This document shows positions 26,433-35,725 of a stretch of 48,969 nt of DNA, piece by piece. Source of the stretch: Acinetobacter sp. P8-3-8. GTDB taxonomy: Bacteria > Pseudomonadota > Gammaproteobacteria > Pseudomonadales > Moraxellaceae. Position numbers and translations under genes: made by a program. The notes under the pieces are model-generated. The model did not search any database, was not told the DNA's origin, and saw nothing but the letters and a program-made list of their open reading frames with translations. Every line of letters begins with the position of its first letter. Position 1 is the stretch's first letter. The DNA lies in NCBI RefSeq assembly GCF_000214135.1, contig NZ_AFIE01000024.1, forward strand, positions 1 through 48,969, in the 5' to 3' direction.

Positions 26433-27986
26433 TTATTCATCTACAGTTTGAGTGAAATATTCATAATAATCTTTTTTCTTTTGATACATGACTTGGTCGG
26501 CACGTTTTAACATATCCTCAACTTTTTCATCGTGTTGTGTGGTTGCATGACCAATAGCGATGCTGATGGGATGGGAAGAATAATACTGATTATCAATATT
26601 CAATAATTCTTCAATGGTCATAATCGTTGAGTTCACTGCTTGCTCATTGGCACCAGACATCATCACCACAAACTCATCACCACCAATTCTAGACGCTGTA
26701 TAGCTGGTATGTGTTACGGTACGGTTTAATATATTGCCCATGCGACGAAGTAGCTCATCGCCAACATCATGACCATAGTGATCATTGATTGCTTTTAAAC
26801 CATTCATATCAATGAAAATCGCCGAAACAGGGCGGAGTACACTACGTTCTAAGCGGTTAATTTCTTCCGTATAAAATGAACGGTTAAATAGTTTTGTGAG
26901 TACGTCGTGTTTGCCCAAATATTCTAAATAGTTTTCAGCTTTTTTACGTGCGGTAATATCTGTTAAGGCAACTTGTACCAAGCTCCAGTCATCTTCATAG
27001 CCTGGAAAAACCGTAAATTGCAATAATACATTACGAATAGAGCCGTCTAGTGCATAGTTGACAGCTTCACGTTGATGGTGGATTTTTCCATTCCACAATT
27101 CAATCAATTGTTCACGAAATGTTTGATGCGTTTCTTTGGAAAATACACGGTATAAATTTTTAAAGAGCGTTTCTTTATCTTTTGCTTTAAATAAATCTAA
27201 AGTGGCTTGGTTTACATCAAGTAGGATAATGTCATCTATACATTGATTTACAAAGTCTGAGTGTACATCTAAAAAAGTACGAAAGTCTTCAATACCCACT
27301 TGACGCAATTGGTCTAAACGCATTTTTACACGACTAAAATCTTCAACCCATAATGAAGTTGGCGAATAAATAAAGCGAGATTCTGCAAGTTGACGATTTT
27401 TTTCTTCATTGCGGTGTGCATTTTGATAATCAGTAATATCTTCAGTGGTGATCAATACTTGATTAAAGGTATTTTCTGAACCAGGAAGAACAACCGCTCT
27501 CAGTTTAATGTCGAGTTTTCTACCAGAGATTGTGTAATTGGTGGTTGTGCTTAAGAACTCATTATTTCCATTCCATAACGAGACCAATTCAAGCAAATGT
27601 GCTTTAAACATTTCCTTTTGGAAAATAACGTTTAGATTTTGACATAAATGAGGTTGGCTATTGGCTTCAAAAAGATCTAAAGTTTTTTGGTTGACTTTAA
27701 TAATTTTAATTTTATGTGCACATTCAACAACCAAATCAAAATTTTCTTCAAGGAAAGATTGAAGATCAGTGATGCCTTGCGCTTTCCATTGGTCAAATTG
27801 TGCTTTAATTTCACTCATATCTTCTAACCACATGGGGATCGGTGATATATCAAATATAGTGGAATTCATAATATCCATTACAGGATTCTCATTTGTTTTT
27901 AAATTCTGAAGTAGTCGGAAATATACCTTAAAAGATAATAATATCAAAACAATAACAACAAAGAATTGTTCATTATTTGTTTTCAT
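26433..27986 (-). CDS. Diguanylate cyclase with two PAS domains
   Basis: 517 residues: a possible N-terminal membrane anchor (about 9-27), two related PAS-type sensory domains (about 45-190 and 205-345, each beginning P-x-x-(M/L)WVED or similar), and a GGDEF domain (about 355-510) with an intact RIGGDEF active site near residue 432. It should make cyclic di-GMP. The residues five positions before GGDEF do not form the RxxD inhibitory site, so product inhibition may be absent. If translation begins at the ATG at 27878 or 27869 instead, the anchor is lost; neither start has a convincing ribosome-binding site. Confidence 0.87.
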   Translation of the reverse strand: MKTNNEQFFVVIVLILLSFKVYFRLLQNLKTNENPVMDIMNSTIFDISPIPMWLEDMSEIKAQFDQWKAQGITDLQSFLEENFDLVVECAHKIKIIKVNQKTLDLFEANSQPHLCQNLNVIFQKEMFKAHLLELVSLWNGNNEFLSTTTNYTISGRKLDIKLRAVVLPGSENTFNQVLITTEDITDYQNAHRNEEKNRQLAESRFIYSPTSLWVEDFSRVKMRLDQLRQVGIEDFRTFLDVHSDFVNQCIDDIILLDVNQATLDLFKAKDKETLFKNLYRVFSKETHQTFREQLIELWNGKIHHQREAVNYALDGSIRNVLLQFTVFPGYEDDWSLVQVALTDITARKKAENYLEYLGKHDVLTKLFNRSFYTEEINRLERSVLRPVSAIFIDMNGLKAINDHYGHDVGDELLRRMGNILNRTVTHTSYTASRIGGDEFVVMMSGANEQAVNSTIMTIEELLNIDNQYYSSHPISIAIGHATTQHDEKVEDMLKRADQVMYQKKKDYYEYFTQTVDE

Positions 27987-28342
27987 ATTTTGTTTTTTGA
28001 GTGTAGGTGCTTGATAGTGAAAAATTAATAAATATTTCTACAATAATATCAGGATATTACGGTTTTATAAGTTTGTAATACTGTGATGCATGTTTGAGTG
28101 AAAAACATACAGGAGAAAGGGGTTGAATTTAGATTTACTCAAATTTTAAAATCATTAATACGGATGAAAATTAATAAGATGACCAATCAAGTTATTCAAT
28201 CTAATTAAATTTTAATAATGATTCTTATCTTATTTGTGATAAATAATCTCACTCGCATTGATTTGTATTTTTTGAATATTAATCACCATCAACGCATGAT
28301 TAATATTCTGTTTATTGATTCAATCAATGGGTATTTGATCAT
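27987..28342. other. 356-bp AT-rich intergenic region
   Basis: No gene is supported. Two inverted repeats stand out: TAATATC-AG-GATATTA (28044-28059), about 58 bp upstream of the diguanylate cyclase ATG, and a perfect 12-bp GAATATTAATCA/TGATTAATATTC with an 11-nt spacer (28274-28308). Confidence 0.5.
28044..28059. promoter_or_regulatory. Palindrome in the diguanylate cyclase promoter region
   Basis: TAATATC-AG-GATATTA is a perfect 7-bp dyad in the region where the cyclase promoter should lie. It is a candidate operator; no cognate regulator is visible nearby. Confidence 0.4.
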
Positions 28343-29122
28343 TTATTTTTTCGAAAAATTTTCAGGCTTAGGCGCTGAAATTGTTCGTGTACCATTCCAA
28401 ACATCAATAAAATCATTTTCGTTTAAATGATAAAGCTCTAATAACGCTAATATGGCACCGCCAAAAATCATAGAACCTTCGGCCTCTGGTTGAAAATCAA
28501 AAGTTTTCCCATGCAGATTATGCAAAATATCCTGAATTTCAAATTCACGATCACGACCATTACTGTCTGTTGGATACATAGGCGTATTTAAAATAATCGT
28601 AGCTAAACTTTTTTCTGCATCTGTTAAATCAAGTTGTTGAATGCTTTGTTCAACATCACCACTAAAAATAACCTGATCATTGATAAAACTGTGCAGTAAT
28701 TTCTGCGTAAGTTTAGGTAAGGTTTTTTCGACAAAAGGACGAAAAGATTGTGGAAAAATCACATTGTGTGAAATGCCTTTAAACATGGGGGCAATTTCTT
28801 CAACTTTATAGCCTGCAACACCACATCCTACAGATGTAATAAAGTATTTAAGTTTCGGGTGATTTTTGGTGTAGATTTTAAAATCATCAATATAATGTTG
28901 AATTTGTGAAAGTGGCATTTGTTGTAAGTGTTCATTCATAGTTGGAATAGCAAAGCTTTGCCCAGACCATCCTCGTCCGACACCTTTCATTGCGCCAAAG
29001 TATAAATGTGCTGTTTTAGCAGCACCACCTTGATGTGTACCAGCCATATTACTACCAAATACAAAAACCGTATCTTCAGCTAAGCTTTTGATTATGCTTT
29101 CATTATGATATTGATAAGTCAT
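28343..29122 (-). CDS. Macro-domain-like protein (A1S_2505-type)
   Basis: 259 residues. The N-terminal ~145 residues carry VFVFGSNMAGTHQGGAAKTA and FITSVGCGVAGY, resembling the ADP-ribose-binding loops of macro-like domains (FGSN.AG.H..GAA and the later G.GVAGY). The C-terminal ~110 residues are not recognised. Related domains bind or hydrolyse ADP-ribose groups and occur in polyvalent phage and plasmid proteins. This stand-alone chromosomal version could process ADP-ribosylated targets, but activity is inference only. Confidence 0.6.
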   Translation of the reverse strand: MTYQYHNESIIKSLAEDTVFVFGSNMAGTHQGGAAKTAHLYFGAMKGVGRGWSGQSFAIPTMNEHLQQMPLSQIQHYIDDFKIYTKNHPKLKYFITSVGCGVAGYKVEEIAPMFKGISHNVIFPQSFRPFVEKTLPKLTQKLLHSFINDQVIFSGDVEQSIQQLDLTDAEKSLATIILNTPMYPTDSNGRDREFEIQDILHNLHGKTFDFQPEAEGSMIFGGAILALLELYHLNENDFIDVWNGTRTISAPKPENFSKK

Positions 29123-29338
29123 GTTTTTTCAATCTTTTAGTCGGCTTGTTTCCATGTTGCTATTGAATTAAAAATGGGTCAAGGATATTTGTTGAATATT
29201 GTGTAATTAACCCCATTTAAAAATAATCTCGTCGGGTAAGTAGTGAGTTTCTGCTAGACTTGTCGTGAAGCGTATTTGTTATTTATTTTTTAGAATTTTT
29301 ACAATCACCATTATTTATTTAATCCGTATTATTCATTG

Positions 29339-29366
29339 TCTAATCTATAGAGTCTAATCTATAGAG
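29339..29366 (+). repeat. Perfect 14-bp tandem duplication upstream of uvrB
   Basis: TCTAATCTATAGAG occurs twice in direct succession, ending 42 bp before the preferred uvrB start. It lies in the promoter/leader region and could change copy number by slippage or hold a duplicated regulator site. Confidence 0.85.
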
Positions 29367-29408
29367 ATAGTGAATGATTCAATCGTATTGGTAAGAAGAG
29401 AAAAGCCT

Positions 29409-31430
29409 GTGAGTGATCATCAACCTTTTGAACTTGTCACAAATTATGAGCCTGCTGGCGATCAGCCACAGGCAATTGCAAAATTAGTCGAAGGCGTAAA
29501 CAAAGGTTTTCGTGATCAGCTTTTACTTGGTGTGACTGGTTCAGGTAAAACCTATACCATGGCAAATGTGATCGCACAGACACAACGACCTACGATTGTC
29601 ATGGCACATAATAAAACTTTGGCTGCACAGCTTTACGGTGAATTTAAGTCATTTTTCCCCAATAATGCCGTTGAATATTTCGTTAGTTATTATGACTATT
29701 ATCAGCCAGAAGCATATGTGCCTTCTTCTGATACTTTTATCGAAAAAGATTCAGCCATTAATGATCATATTGATCAAATGCGTCTCTCTGCGACTCGTGC
29801 ATTATTAGAAAGACGTGATGCCATTATTGTTGCTTCTGTATCGGCTATTTATGGTTTGGGTGATCCGAACGCTTATATGAGTATGCTGTTGCATATTGTT
29901 CAAGGCGATCGAATTAGCCGTGATGACATTATCCGTCGTTTAGTAGAGATGCAATATACGCGTAATGAACTTGAGTTTTTACGTGGTACTTATCGTATTC
30001 GCGGTGAAATTATTGATATTTTCCCTGCGGAATCGGATCAACACGCAATTCGTATTGAACTATTTGATGATGAGGTCGATTCAATCCGTTGGTTTGATCC
30101 ATTAACGGGTAAATTAGTACGTAAGGCACCACGTGTGACGATTTATCCGAAAAGTCATTACGTAACACCAAAAGATAATTTGCAAAGAGCGATTGGTACA
30201 ATTCGTGAAGAATTGGCTGAGCGTTTAATTTTCTTTAAAGAACATGAAAAACTACTTGAAGCGCAACGTATTGAGCAACGTACACGTTACGATTTGGAAA
30301 TGATGCAACAATTGGGATATACCAACGGTATTGAAAATTATTCACGTCATTTATCAGGTCGTCCAGCAGGTGAAGCGCCACCGACTTTATTCGATTATAT
30401 TCCAGATGATGCGTTATTGATTATCGATGAGTCGCATGTAACTGTGCCGCAAATTGGTGCGATGTATAAAGGTGACCGTTCACGTAAAGAAAACTTAGTG
30501 AATTATGGTTTCCGTCTACCGAGTGCGTTGGACAATCGTCCAATGAAATTTGAAGAATGGGAACGTATCGTTCCAGCGACGATTTATGTCAGTGCAACGC
30601 CTGCAAAATATGAATTGGAAAAATCTGAACAAGTCGCAGAACAGGTAGTTCGTCCAACAGGACTGGTAGATCCTGAAATTGAAATTCGCCCAGTGTTGAC
30701 GCAAGTTGATGATGTATTGTCAGAAATTAACATTCGTAAAGAATTGGATGAACGTGTTTTAGTCACAACTTTGACCAAGCGCATGGCAGAAGATTTAACT
30801 TCTTATCTGAAAGAATACGGTGTCAAAGTCGCTTATTTACACTCGGATATTGATACCGTTGAACGGGTCAAAATTATTCATGAATTGCGTACAGGTGTGC
30901 ACGATGTACTCGTCGGTATTAACTTATTACGTGAAGGTTTGGACATGCCAGAAGTCTCTTTGGTTGCCATTCTCGATGCAGATAAAGAGGGCTTTTTGCG
31001 CTCAGAACGTTCATTAATTCAAACGATTGGACGTGCAGCACGACATTTAAATGGTAAAGCGATTCTTTATGCAGACCGTATCACTGATTCAATGCAAAAA
31101 GCCATGGATGAAACAGAGCGTCGCCGCAATAAACAAATTCAATTTAATGAAGAGCATGGCATTATTCCACGTAGTGCAGTGCGACAAGTGGTCAAGGAAA
31201 TTGATTCAGGCGAAGTGATTGAAGATGATGAGATTGATTCAAAAATTCTTGAGCAAAATAAAGCCTTAACCGCAGATGAGCAGCATTTGCTCTCTGATCC
31301 TAAATTACTGAGTAAACATTTGTCGAAGTTGGAAAAGGAGATGTTAAAGGCATCGAAAGAACTTCAGTTTGAACAGGCAGCACGGTTACGTGATGAAATT
31401 GTTCGTTTAAAAACCAGAATGTTACAGTAA
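29409..31430 (+). CDS. uvrB: Excinuclease ABC subunit B
   Basis: 673 residues from the GTG at 29409, the normal size. Walker [11 protein letters not shown], the beta-hairpin [21 protein letters not shown]-region (seen from residue ~95), helicase motifs including DES, and the C-terminal UVR motif that binds UvrC are all present. It verifies damage in nucleotide excision repair and loads UvrC. The 29409 start has AGAAGAG about 10 nt upstream; the in-frame GTG at 29370 would add 13 residues not expected in the family. Confidence 0.95.
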   Translation: MSDHQPFELVTNYEPAGDQPQAIAKLVEGVNKGFRDQLLLGVTGSGKTYTMANVIAQTQRPTIVMAHNKTLAAQLYGEFKSFFPNNAVEYFVSYYDYYQPEAYVPSSDTFIEKDSAINDHIDQMRLSATRALLERRDAIIVASVSAIYGLGDPNAYMSMLLHIVQGDRISRDDIIRRLVEMQYTRNELEFLRGTYRIRGEIIDIFPAESDQHAIRIELFDDEVDSIRWFDPLTGKLVRKAPRVTIYPKSHYVTPKDNLQRAIGTIREELAERLIFFKEHEKLLEAQRIEQRTRYDLEMMQQLGYTNGIENYSRHLSGRPAGEAPPTLFDYIPDDALLIIDESHVTVPQIGAMYKGDRSRKENLVNYGFRLPSALDNRPMKFEEWERIVPATIYVSATPAKYELEKSEQVAEQVVRPTGLVDPEIEIRPVLTQVDDVLSEINIRKELDERVLVTTLTKRMAEDLTSYLKEYGVKVAYLHSDIDTVERVKIIHELRTGVHDVLVGINLLREGLDMPEVSLVAILDADKEGFLRSERSLIQTIGRAARHLNGKAILYADRITDSMQKAMDETERRRNKQIQFNEEHGIIPRSAVRQVVKEIDSGEVIEDDEIDSKILEQNKALTADEQHLLSDPKLLSKHLSKLEKEMLKASKELQFEQAARLRDEIVRLKTRMLQ

Positions 31431-31457
31431 TTCGTTAAGTTTAGAATGCGATAAATG

Positions 31458-31502
31458 TGTAGCTTTAGGTAGGATGTTAAGATACATAAAGCTACAGTTT
31501 TA
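31458..31502 (+). terminator. Possible terminator after uvrB
   Basis: A perfect 10-bp stem, TGTAGCTTTA with TAAAGCTACA, followed by GTTTTAG. The 19-nt loop is long and the T tract short, so confidence is limited. Confidence 0.45.
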
Positions 31503-31559
31503 GTTTAAATTTATGATTATTTTAATAATTATAATATTTGCTAATGGCGAAGGTATAAG

Positions 31560-32147
31560 GTGCAACTTCTAAAAAAATTACCCAAAGTGAACAATTTTAA
31601 AAAACTCATCATGCTATGTGCTGTGATCACTTTGCCTAATTTTTATAGTCAAACTTATGCAGAAAATTCGACTTTAGCTGCTGTGCCAAGAGTGGAGTTA
31701 AGCCAGTATTTAGGGCTATGGTATGAAATTGCACGTAAACCCATGCATTTTCAAAAGCAATGTGCCAAGGATGTAACAGCTCGTTATACGGTGAATGAGT
31801 ATGGGAATATTGCCGTTGATAATCGTTGTATCGATGTTGATGGAAATGAATTGCGCTCTTTAGGCGAGGGCTTTATCAGTAATGAACCTTTTAATTCAAA
31901 ATTAAAAGTCAGTTTTCTGCCAGAAGCGATTCGTTGGGTGCCAATCGGGCGTGGTGATTATTGGATATTGAAAATAGATCCAAGCTATCAAATGGCTTTA
32001 GTCGGTGAGCCTAAACGCAAATATTTATGGTTATTGTCCCGTGACGCACATCCAGATGAAGCAAAAGTCACTGAATTTCTACGTTATGCACAAATTGTAG
32101 GCTTTAGTCTAAAAGATATTATTCGTACCAAACAAACAGATCAATAA
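31560..32147 (+). CDS. Lipocalin family protein (Blc-like)
   Basis: 195 residues. A signal peptide without a lipobox (cleavage near TYA, about residue 35) precedes the lipocalin GxW motif YLGLWYEIAR and the later conserved strands typical of bacterial lipocalins (Blc). Most relatives are outer-membrane lipoproteins binding lysolipids or fatty acids; the missing lipobox suggests a soluble periplasmic form. The GTG start is supported by GAAGG about 7 nt upstream. Confidence 0.82.
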   Translation: MQLLKKLPKVNNFKKLIMLCAVITLPNFYSQTYAENSTLAAVPRVELSQYLGLWYEIARKPMHFQKQCAKDVTARYTVNEYGNIAVDNRCIDVDGNELRSLGEGFISNEPFNSKLKVSFLPEAIRWVPIGRGDYWILKIDPSYQMALVGEPKRKYLWLLSRDAHPDEAKVTEFLRYAQIVGFSLKDIIRTKQTDQ

Positions 32148-32300
32148 TGGTAAGTGTTAATCTTTCAAGATATTGATTTTTATTTAAATAAATGAATTTT
32201 GGAATGATTATTTGAATAATAAAAATAATTGATCTTTCAAGTGATATTTAATGAAAGATGTTTATAATAACTTTAAATATGTAGGTATTAGAGGTAACAG

Positions 32301-33224
32301 ATGTTTAAGGGTGTAGCATTGTCTGTATTGGCATCTGTGACTTTTGGTGTTTTATATTTCTTTTCTAAGCTGTTAGGCGATCTGGATAGTCAGCAAACTT
32401 TTGGTTGGCGGATTATTTCAACGCTGCCTTTTTTAACATTATTTATGTTATTTAGCGGTGATTTTGTCCACGTTAAAACAATTTATAAAAGAATCATTGA
32501 AAAACCTATTCTGTTATTACTTTTAGTGATTACCTCGAGTTTGACGTGCTTTCAATTGTGGCTGTTCTTATGGGGGCCGATGAATGGGCGTGGTTTACAG
32601 GTTTCGCTTGGATATTTTCTATTACCTTTAGTTTTGGTTTTAGCTGGCAGTATTTTCTATAAAGAAAAATTATCAAAGTTCCAAATGGTGGCCGTTGCTT
32701 TTGCTACTTTTGGCGTAGGACACGAGTTGTGGCGACTCGGAAGTATCGCATGGGAAACCATGAGTGTTGCTGTAGGTTATTCCTTATATTTTCTGATTCG
32801 TAAAAAAATTGGAACCGATAATCTTGGTGGCTTTTGGTGGGATATTTTGATTTGTATCCCGCTTGCCATTTATTTTACCCAAACTGGGTTAAATGCTTAT
32901 GGTCAATTTATCGACTCACCAAGCTTAGTGCTTGTAGTGGTAGGACTGGGGTTTTTAAGTGCAATTGGATTGGGAAGCTATATTCTTGCTAGCCGATACT
33001 TACCAATGATTTTATTTGGGTTGTTGAGTTATTTAGAACCTGTTTTGTTGGCCTTAGCTTCACTTGCATTGGGTGAATCTATAGCCAAAGAAGAATGGTT
33101 GACTTATATACCGATTTGGTGTGCTGTGGGTGTATTAGTGATCGAAGGAACGATACATCTTTATAAACAGAAACAACGTAAGAAAAACTTAGCGTTAAAT
33201 ATTGAAAAATTCGATAATTATTAA
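32301..33224 (+). CDS. rarD: RarD-type EamA transporter
   Basis: A 307-residue inner-membrane protein with about ten transmembrane helices. Its N-terminus (KGVALSVLASVTFGVLYFF) and the internal WRIIST, NGRGLQVSLGYFLLPL and RYLPMILFGLLSYLEP stretches match the RarD group (chloramphenicol-sensitive protein). The transported compound is unknown. AGAGGTAA lies upstream of the ATG. Confidence 0.82.
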   Translation: MFKGVALSVLASVTFGVLYFFSKLLGDLDSQQTFGWRIISTLPFLTLFMLFSGDFVHVKTIYKRIIEKPILLLLLVITSSLTCFQLWLFLWGPMNGRGLQVSLGYFLLPLVLVLAGSIFYKEKLSKFQMVAVAFATFGVGHELWRLGSIAWETMSVAVGYSLYFLIRKKIGTDNLGGFWWDILICIPLAIYFTQTGLNAYGQFIDSPSLVLVVVGLGFLSAIGLGSYILASRYLPMILFGLLSYLEPVLLALASLALGESIAKEEWLTYIPIWCAVGVLVIEGTIHLYKQKQRKKNLALNIEKFDNY

Positions 33225-33702
33225 GGTTTATGGATGTTTTATGATTGATTGTTGTACAAATAAATATGATACATGAGACGTACATGCTTTAGAGTATGAA
33301 TGAAAATAATAAAACGATTTCCAAGTTTAATTTAATAATGAATGAAAAAATCATTTTGGTCACAACCTGAGCAATAAGCTTTAAATATATATAGCTCATG
33401 TTTTGTTCGTAGTTTAAGGTGCATTAACGACCAAAATGTTTTAAAGCGACGTTGTTATTTTTGTGAAGTTATGCTTTTGAATGTCTAAAACAATTCAATG
33501 CTGTATTTTAAGTAAAAGTTGAGTGAAAAATGCTCAATGCAGACAGAATACAGACAAATTATGCACAGTCCAAAGTGGTTATCGTAATAATAAATTTTAG
33601 CCAATTCACACATAAGTAATTAACAAAACTGAAAAAATATGTTAAATATGTCGCATTACTGAGGCTTTCTTGTATTTACTTTAAAAGTAAAAAGTTGGTT
33701 AT
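33225..33702. other. 478-bp intergenic region
   Basis: No coding frame is supported. It contains a 10-bp inverted repeat, CATTTTGGTC (33352-33361) and GACCAAAATG (33429-33438), enclosing a smaller GAGC/GCTC pair, so the ~87-nt segment could fold as RNA. Confidence 0.4.
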
Positions 33703-35427
33703 ATGATGAAATCGACAGTTATTCCATATCAAACAAGAGCAATGTTGTCGCAATTAGAACCCAGCACAGATTTAAACTGGAAGGGGACTTTGTCGCATAT
33801 TTTTGATAGTGAAAATATTGAAGTAAAAGAAGAAATAGATCGTCAAATTCTAAAGCCAAAAGATATTCAATGGAATCGTGTCACCAATACATTTGAGTAT
33901 ACGGTGACTAACTCTTTAAGTATTTTGAAGCATAGTTTTTCGAGTGAGCGTATGCGCTCGATTGCGAGTAAATTAAGCATTTCGATTAACTGGTTGAAGG
34001 ATATTTCTGACAGTGTGCAAATCGCTGATTATCTAGAAAATGCTTTGCACCAAATTGATTTGATTCCTGTTGATGATAATTTAAGTCTACAACGTGAAAA
34101 AATGTTGATTCGCAGAGTTTTTTTACAAGATGTCGCGAAACTGATTCGCAAAATTAGAATTGAGCCGCCTCAAGGCGTTCGTCATTTGTCGTGTGAACAA
34201 ATACGTTGTTTTATTGTCGAAGTCTTTATAAAACAACAATTATTGGGTTATTGGTTTAAGCCTTTATTACCAAAGTCGGCTGATTTAAGAAATCATCCAT
34301 TTTTTAAATATTATATTTTAAATGAACAAAAAGTTAGAAAGTTTGACATTGTTAAGACATCTGAATTTATTTATTTGATCGCCCCAATTCAAAACTTTGA
34401 ACAAAATCCTTATTCAATTCGGCGTTTTTTGTTTGAGGAAAATATTGAATATAAAAATCAAATTTATGTGACTGGACTTGTCGTTGAACTGGAAAGAATT
34501 GACGATGAGAATTATAAAGGTGACTTAGATCGACTGATGCAAAAAATGATCACCATTCAAAGCCAAGTGCAAAAGGATGTGATTGAAGTCGTACAAGATT
34601 TTGAAAGCTTTACCGATAAAATGCTATTGCCGTTCTTAATGGAACCTTTAGGTATGTCGGCGAATAATAGTGATTCAGTTGCTCAAAATCATCTAAAAAA
34701 GATTGAGCAATTGATTACTGCCAATATTTTAATGCCTTTACGCAACGCAGTTAAAAATGATTTATCGCATATAGAAGAGTTTGAATACTTGTTTATGAGC
34801 GTACATCGTATTTTTTCTGAAATTTTAGCGCATTATCGAGATTTTAAAGAACAGCCTGCTTTATTTTTTAATCACGCCGTACAACTTTTTGAATATCGAT
34901 TATTGGCTTATTTAAAGCTTTTGGAAAAACGGAAAGATGAAATTTTTATTCCAATGAGTAAGCATGAGTGGCAGGTGATGCATGAGCGTTCACAGCAGCC
35001 TATTAAAAAAATCCAAGGCATTTTATTGGAGCAAATGACGGATTATCGTGATTTAACGACTTATGTTACTCAGTTGAAAAAAGAACAAACAGCATGGCAG
35101 GGTTCTTTTATTAAAAGAATTTTACGCGGTGAACGGGTTGATAAAGATATTGCACAAACTAGTCAAGCCGCTTTGCTGATTAAAAAGCAAACCTACATGG
35201 ATGTTTTGACTGTTCCTAAAAGCTTACCTAAATATCATGTGTTTATTGAGTTTGAAAGTTTAACGTCAATGAGTGAATTGGAACGTCATTATGCTTTTCC
35301 AAATGGAGATAATGGACTGATTCGATTACCTATATTGATGAAAATACCAGAAAATTTAATCGATTTTGATATTGAAGCATTTAATTCTTCGATTAGTTAC
35401 GATTTACACTTTTCACCGAACTCGTAG
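33703..35427 (+). CDS. Unrecognised 574-aa cytoplasmic protein
   Basis: No family recognised. It is a long soluble protein with no signal peptide or membrane segment, predominantly helical after residue ~260, with coiled-coil-like stretches (about 265-310 and 440-480) and basic patches (KKEQTAWQGSFIKRILRGERV). The start could be either of two adjacent ATGs (33703, 33706); neither has a strong ribosome-binding site. It stands alone between rarD and gap in its own transcription unit. Confidence 0.7.
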   Translation: MMKSTVIPYQTRAMLSQLEPSTDLNWKGTLSHIFDSENIEVKEEIDRQILKPKDIQWNRVTNTFEYTVTNSLSILKHSFSSERMRSIASKLSISINWLKDISDSVQIADYLENALHQIDLIPVDDNLSLQREKMLIRRVFLQDVAKLIRKIRIEPPQGVRHLSCEQIRCFIVEVFIKQQLLGYWFKPLLPKSADLRNHPFFKYYILNEQKVRKFDIVKTSEFIYLIAPIQNFEQNPYSIRRFLFEENIEYKNQIYVTGLVVELERIDDENYKGDLDRLMQKMITIQSQVQKDVIEVVQDFESFTDKMLLPFLMEPLGMSANNSDSVAQNHLKKIEQLITANILMPLRNAVKNDLSHIEEFEYLFMSVHRIFSEILAHYRDFKEQPALFFNHAVQLFEYRLLAYLKLLEKRKDEIFIPMSKHEWQVMHERSQQPIKKIQGILLEQMTDYRDLTTYVTQLKKEQTAWQGSFIKRILRGERVDKDIAQTSQAALLIKKQTYMDVLTVPKSLPKYHVFIEFESLTSMSELERHYAFPNGDNGLIRLPILMKIPENLIDFDIEAFNSSISYDLHFSPNS

Positions 35428-35725
35428 TTTGACATGGATGTTATTGAAGGCGTGTAGATTTAACCGTTTGGATCATTTATTTGGGTGAACTTGGTTATTT
35501 GTTCATTTAGCATTTGATTGCTTTAAAAGAGCACTATTGATGAATGAAAGCTGTTGAATCATGGCTTAATTCTTTAAAATCAAGTTGTAATCCGAATTAA
35601 AATGATGAGTATTACAAAATTTTATAAAAATGATAGATGATTTGATTTCAACTAAATGAGAATTGCTTTACAATTATGGCGTTTTAAAACCATGTCTAGA
35701 TATACATAAAATAGAGGACGTATCT

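Noticed and set aside
31544-31558. Four-codon leader peptide (ATG GCG AAG GTA TAA) before the lipocalin GTG
   Set aside because: It overlaps the likely ribosome-binding site of the lipocalin gene and is probably coincidental; nothing supports translation.
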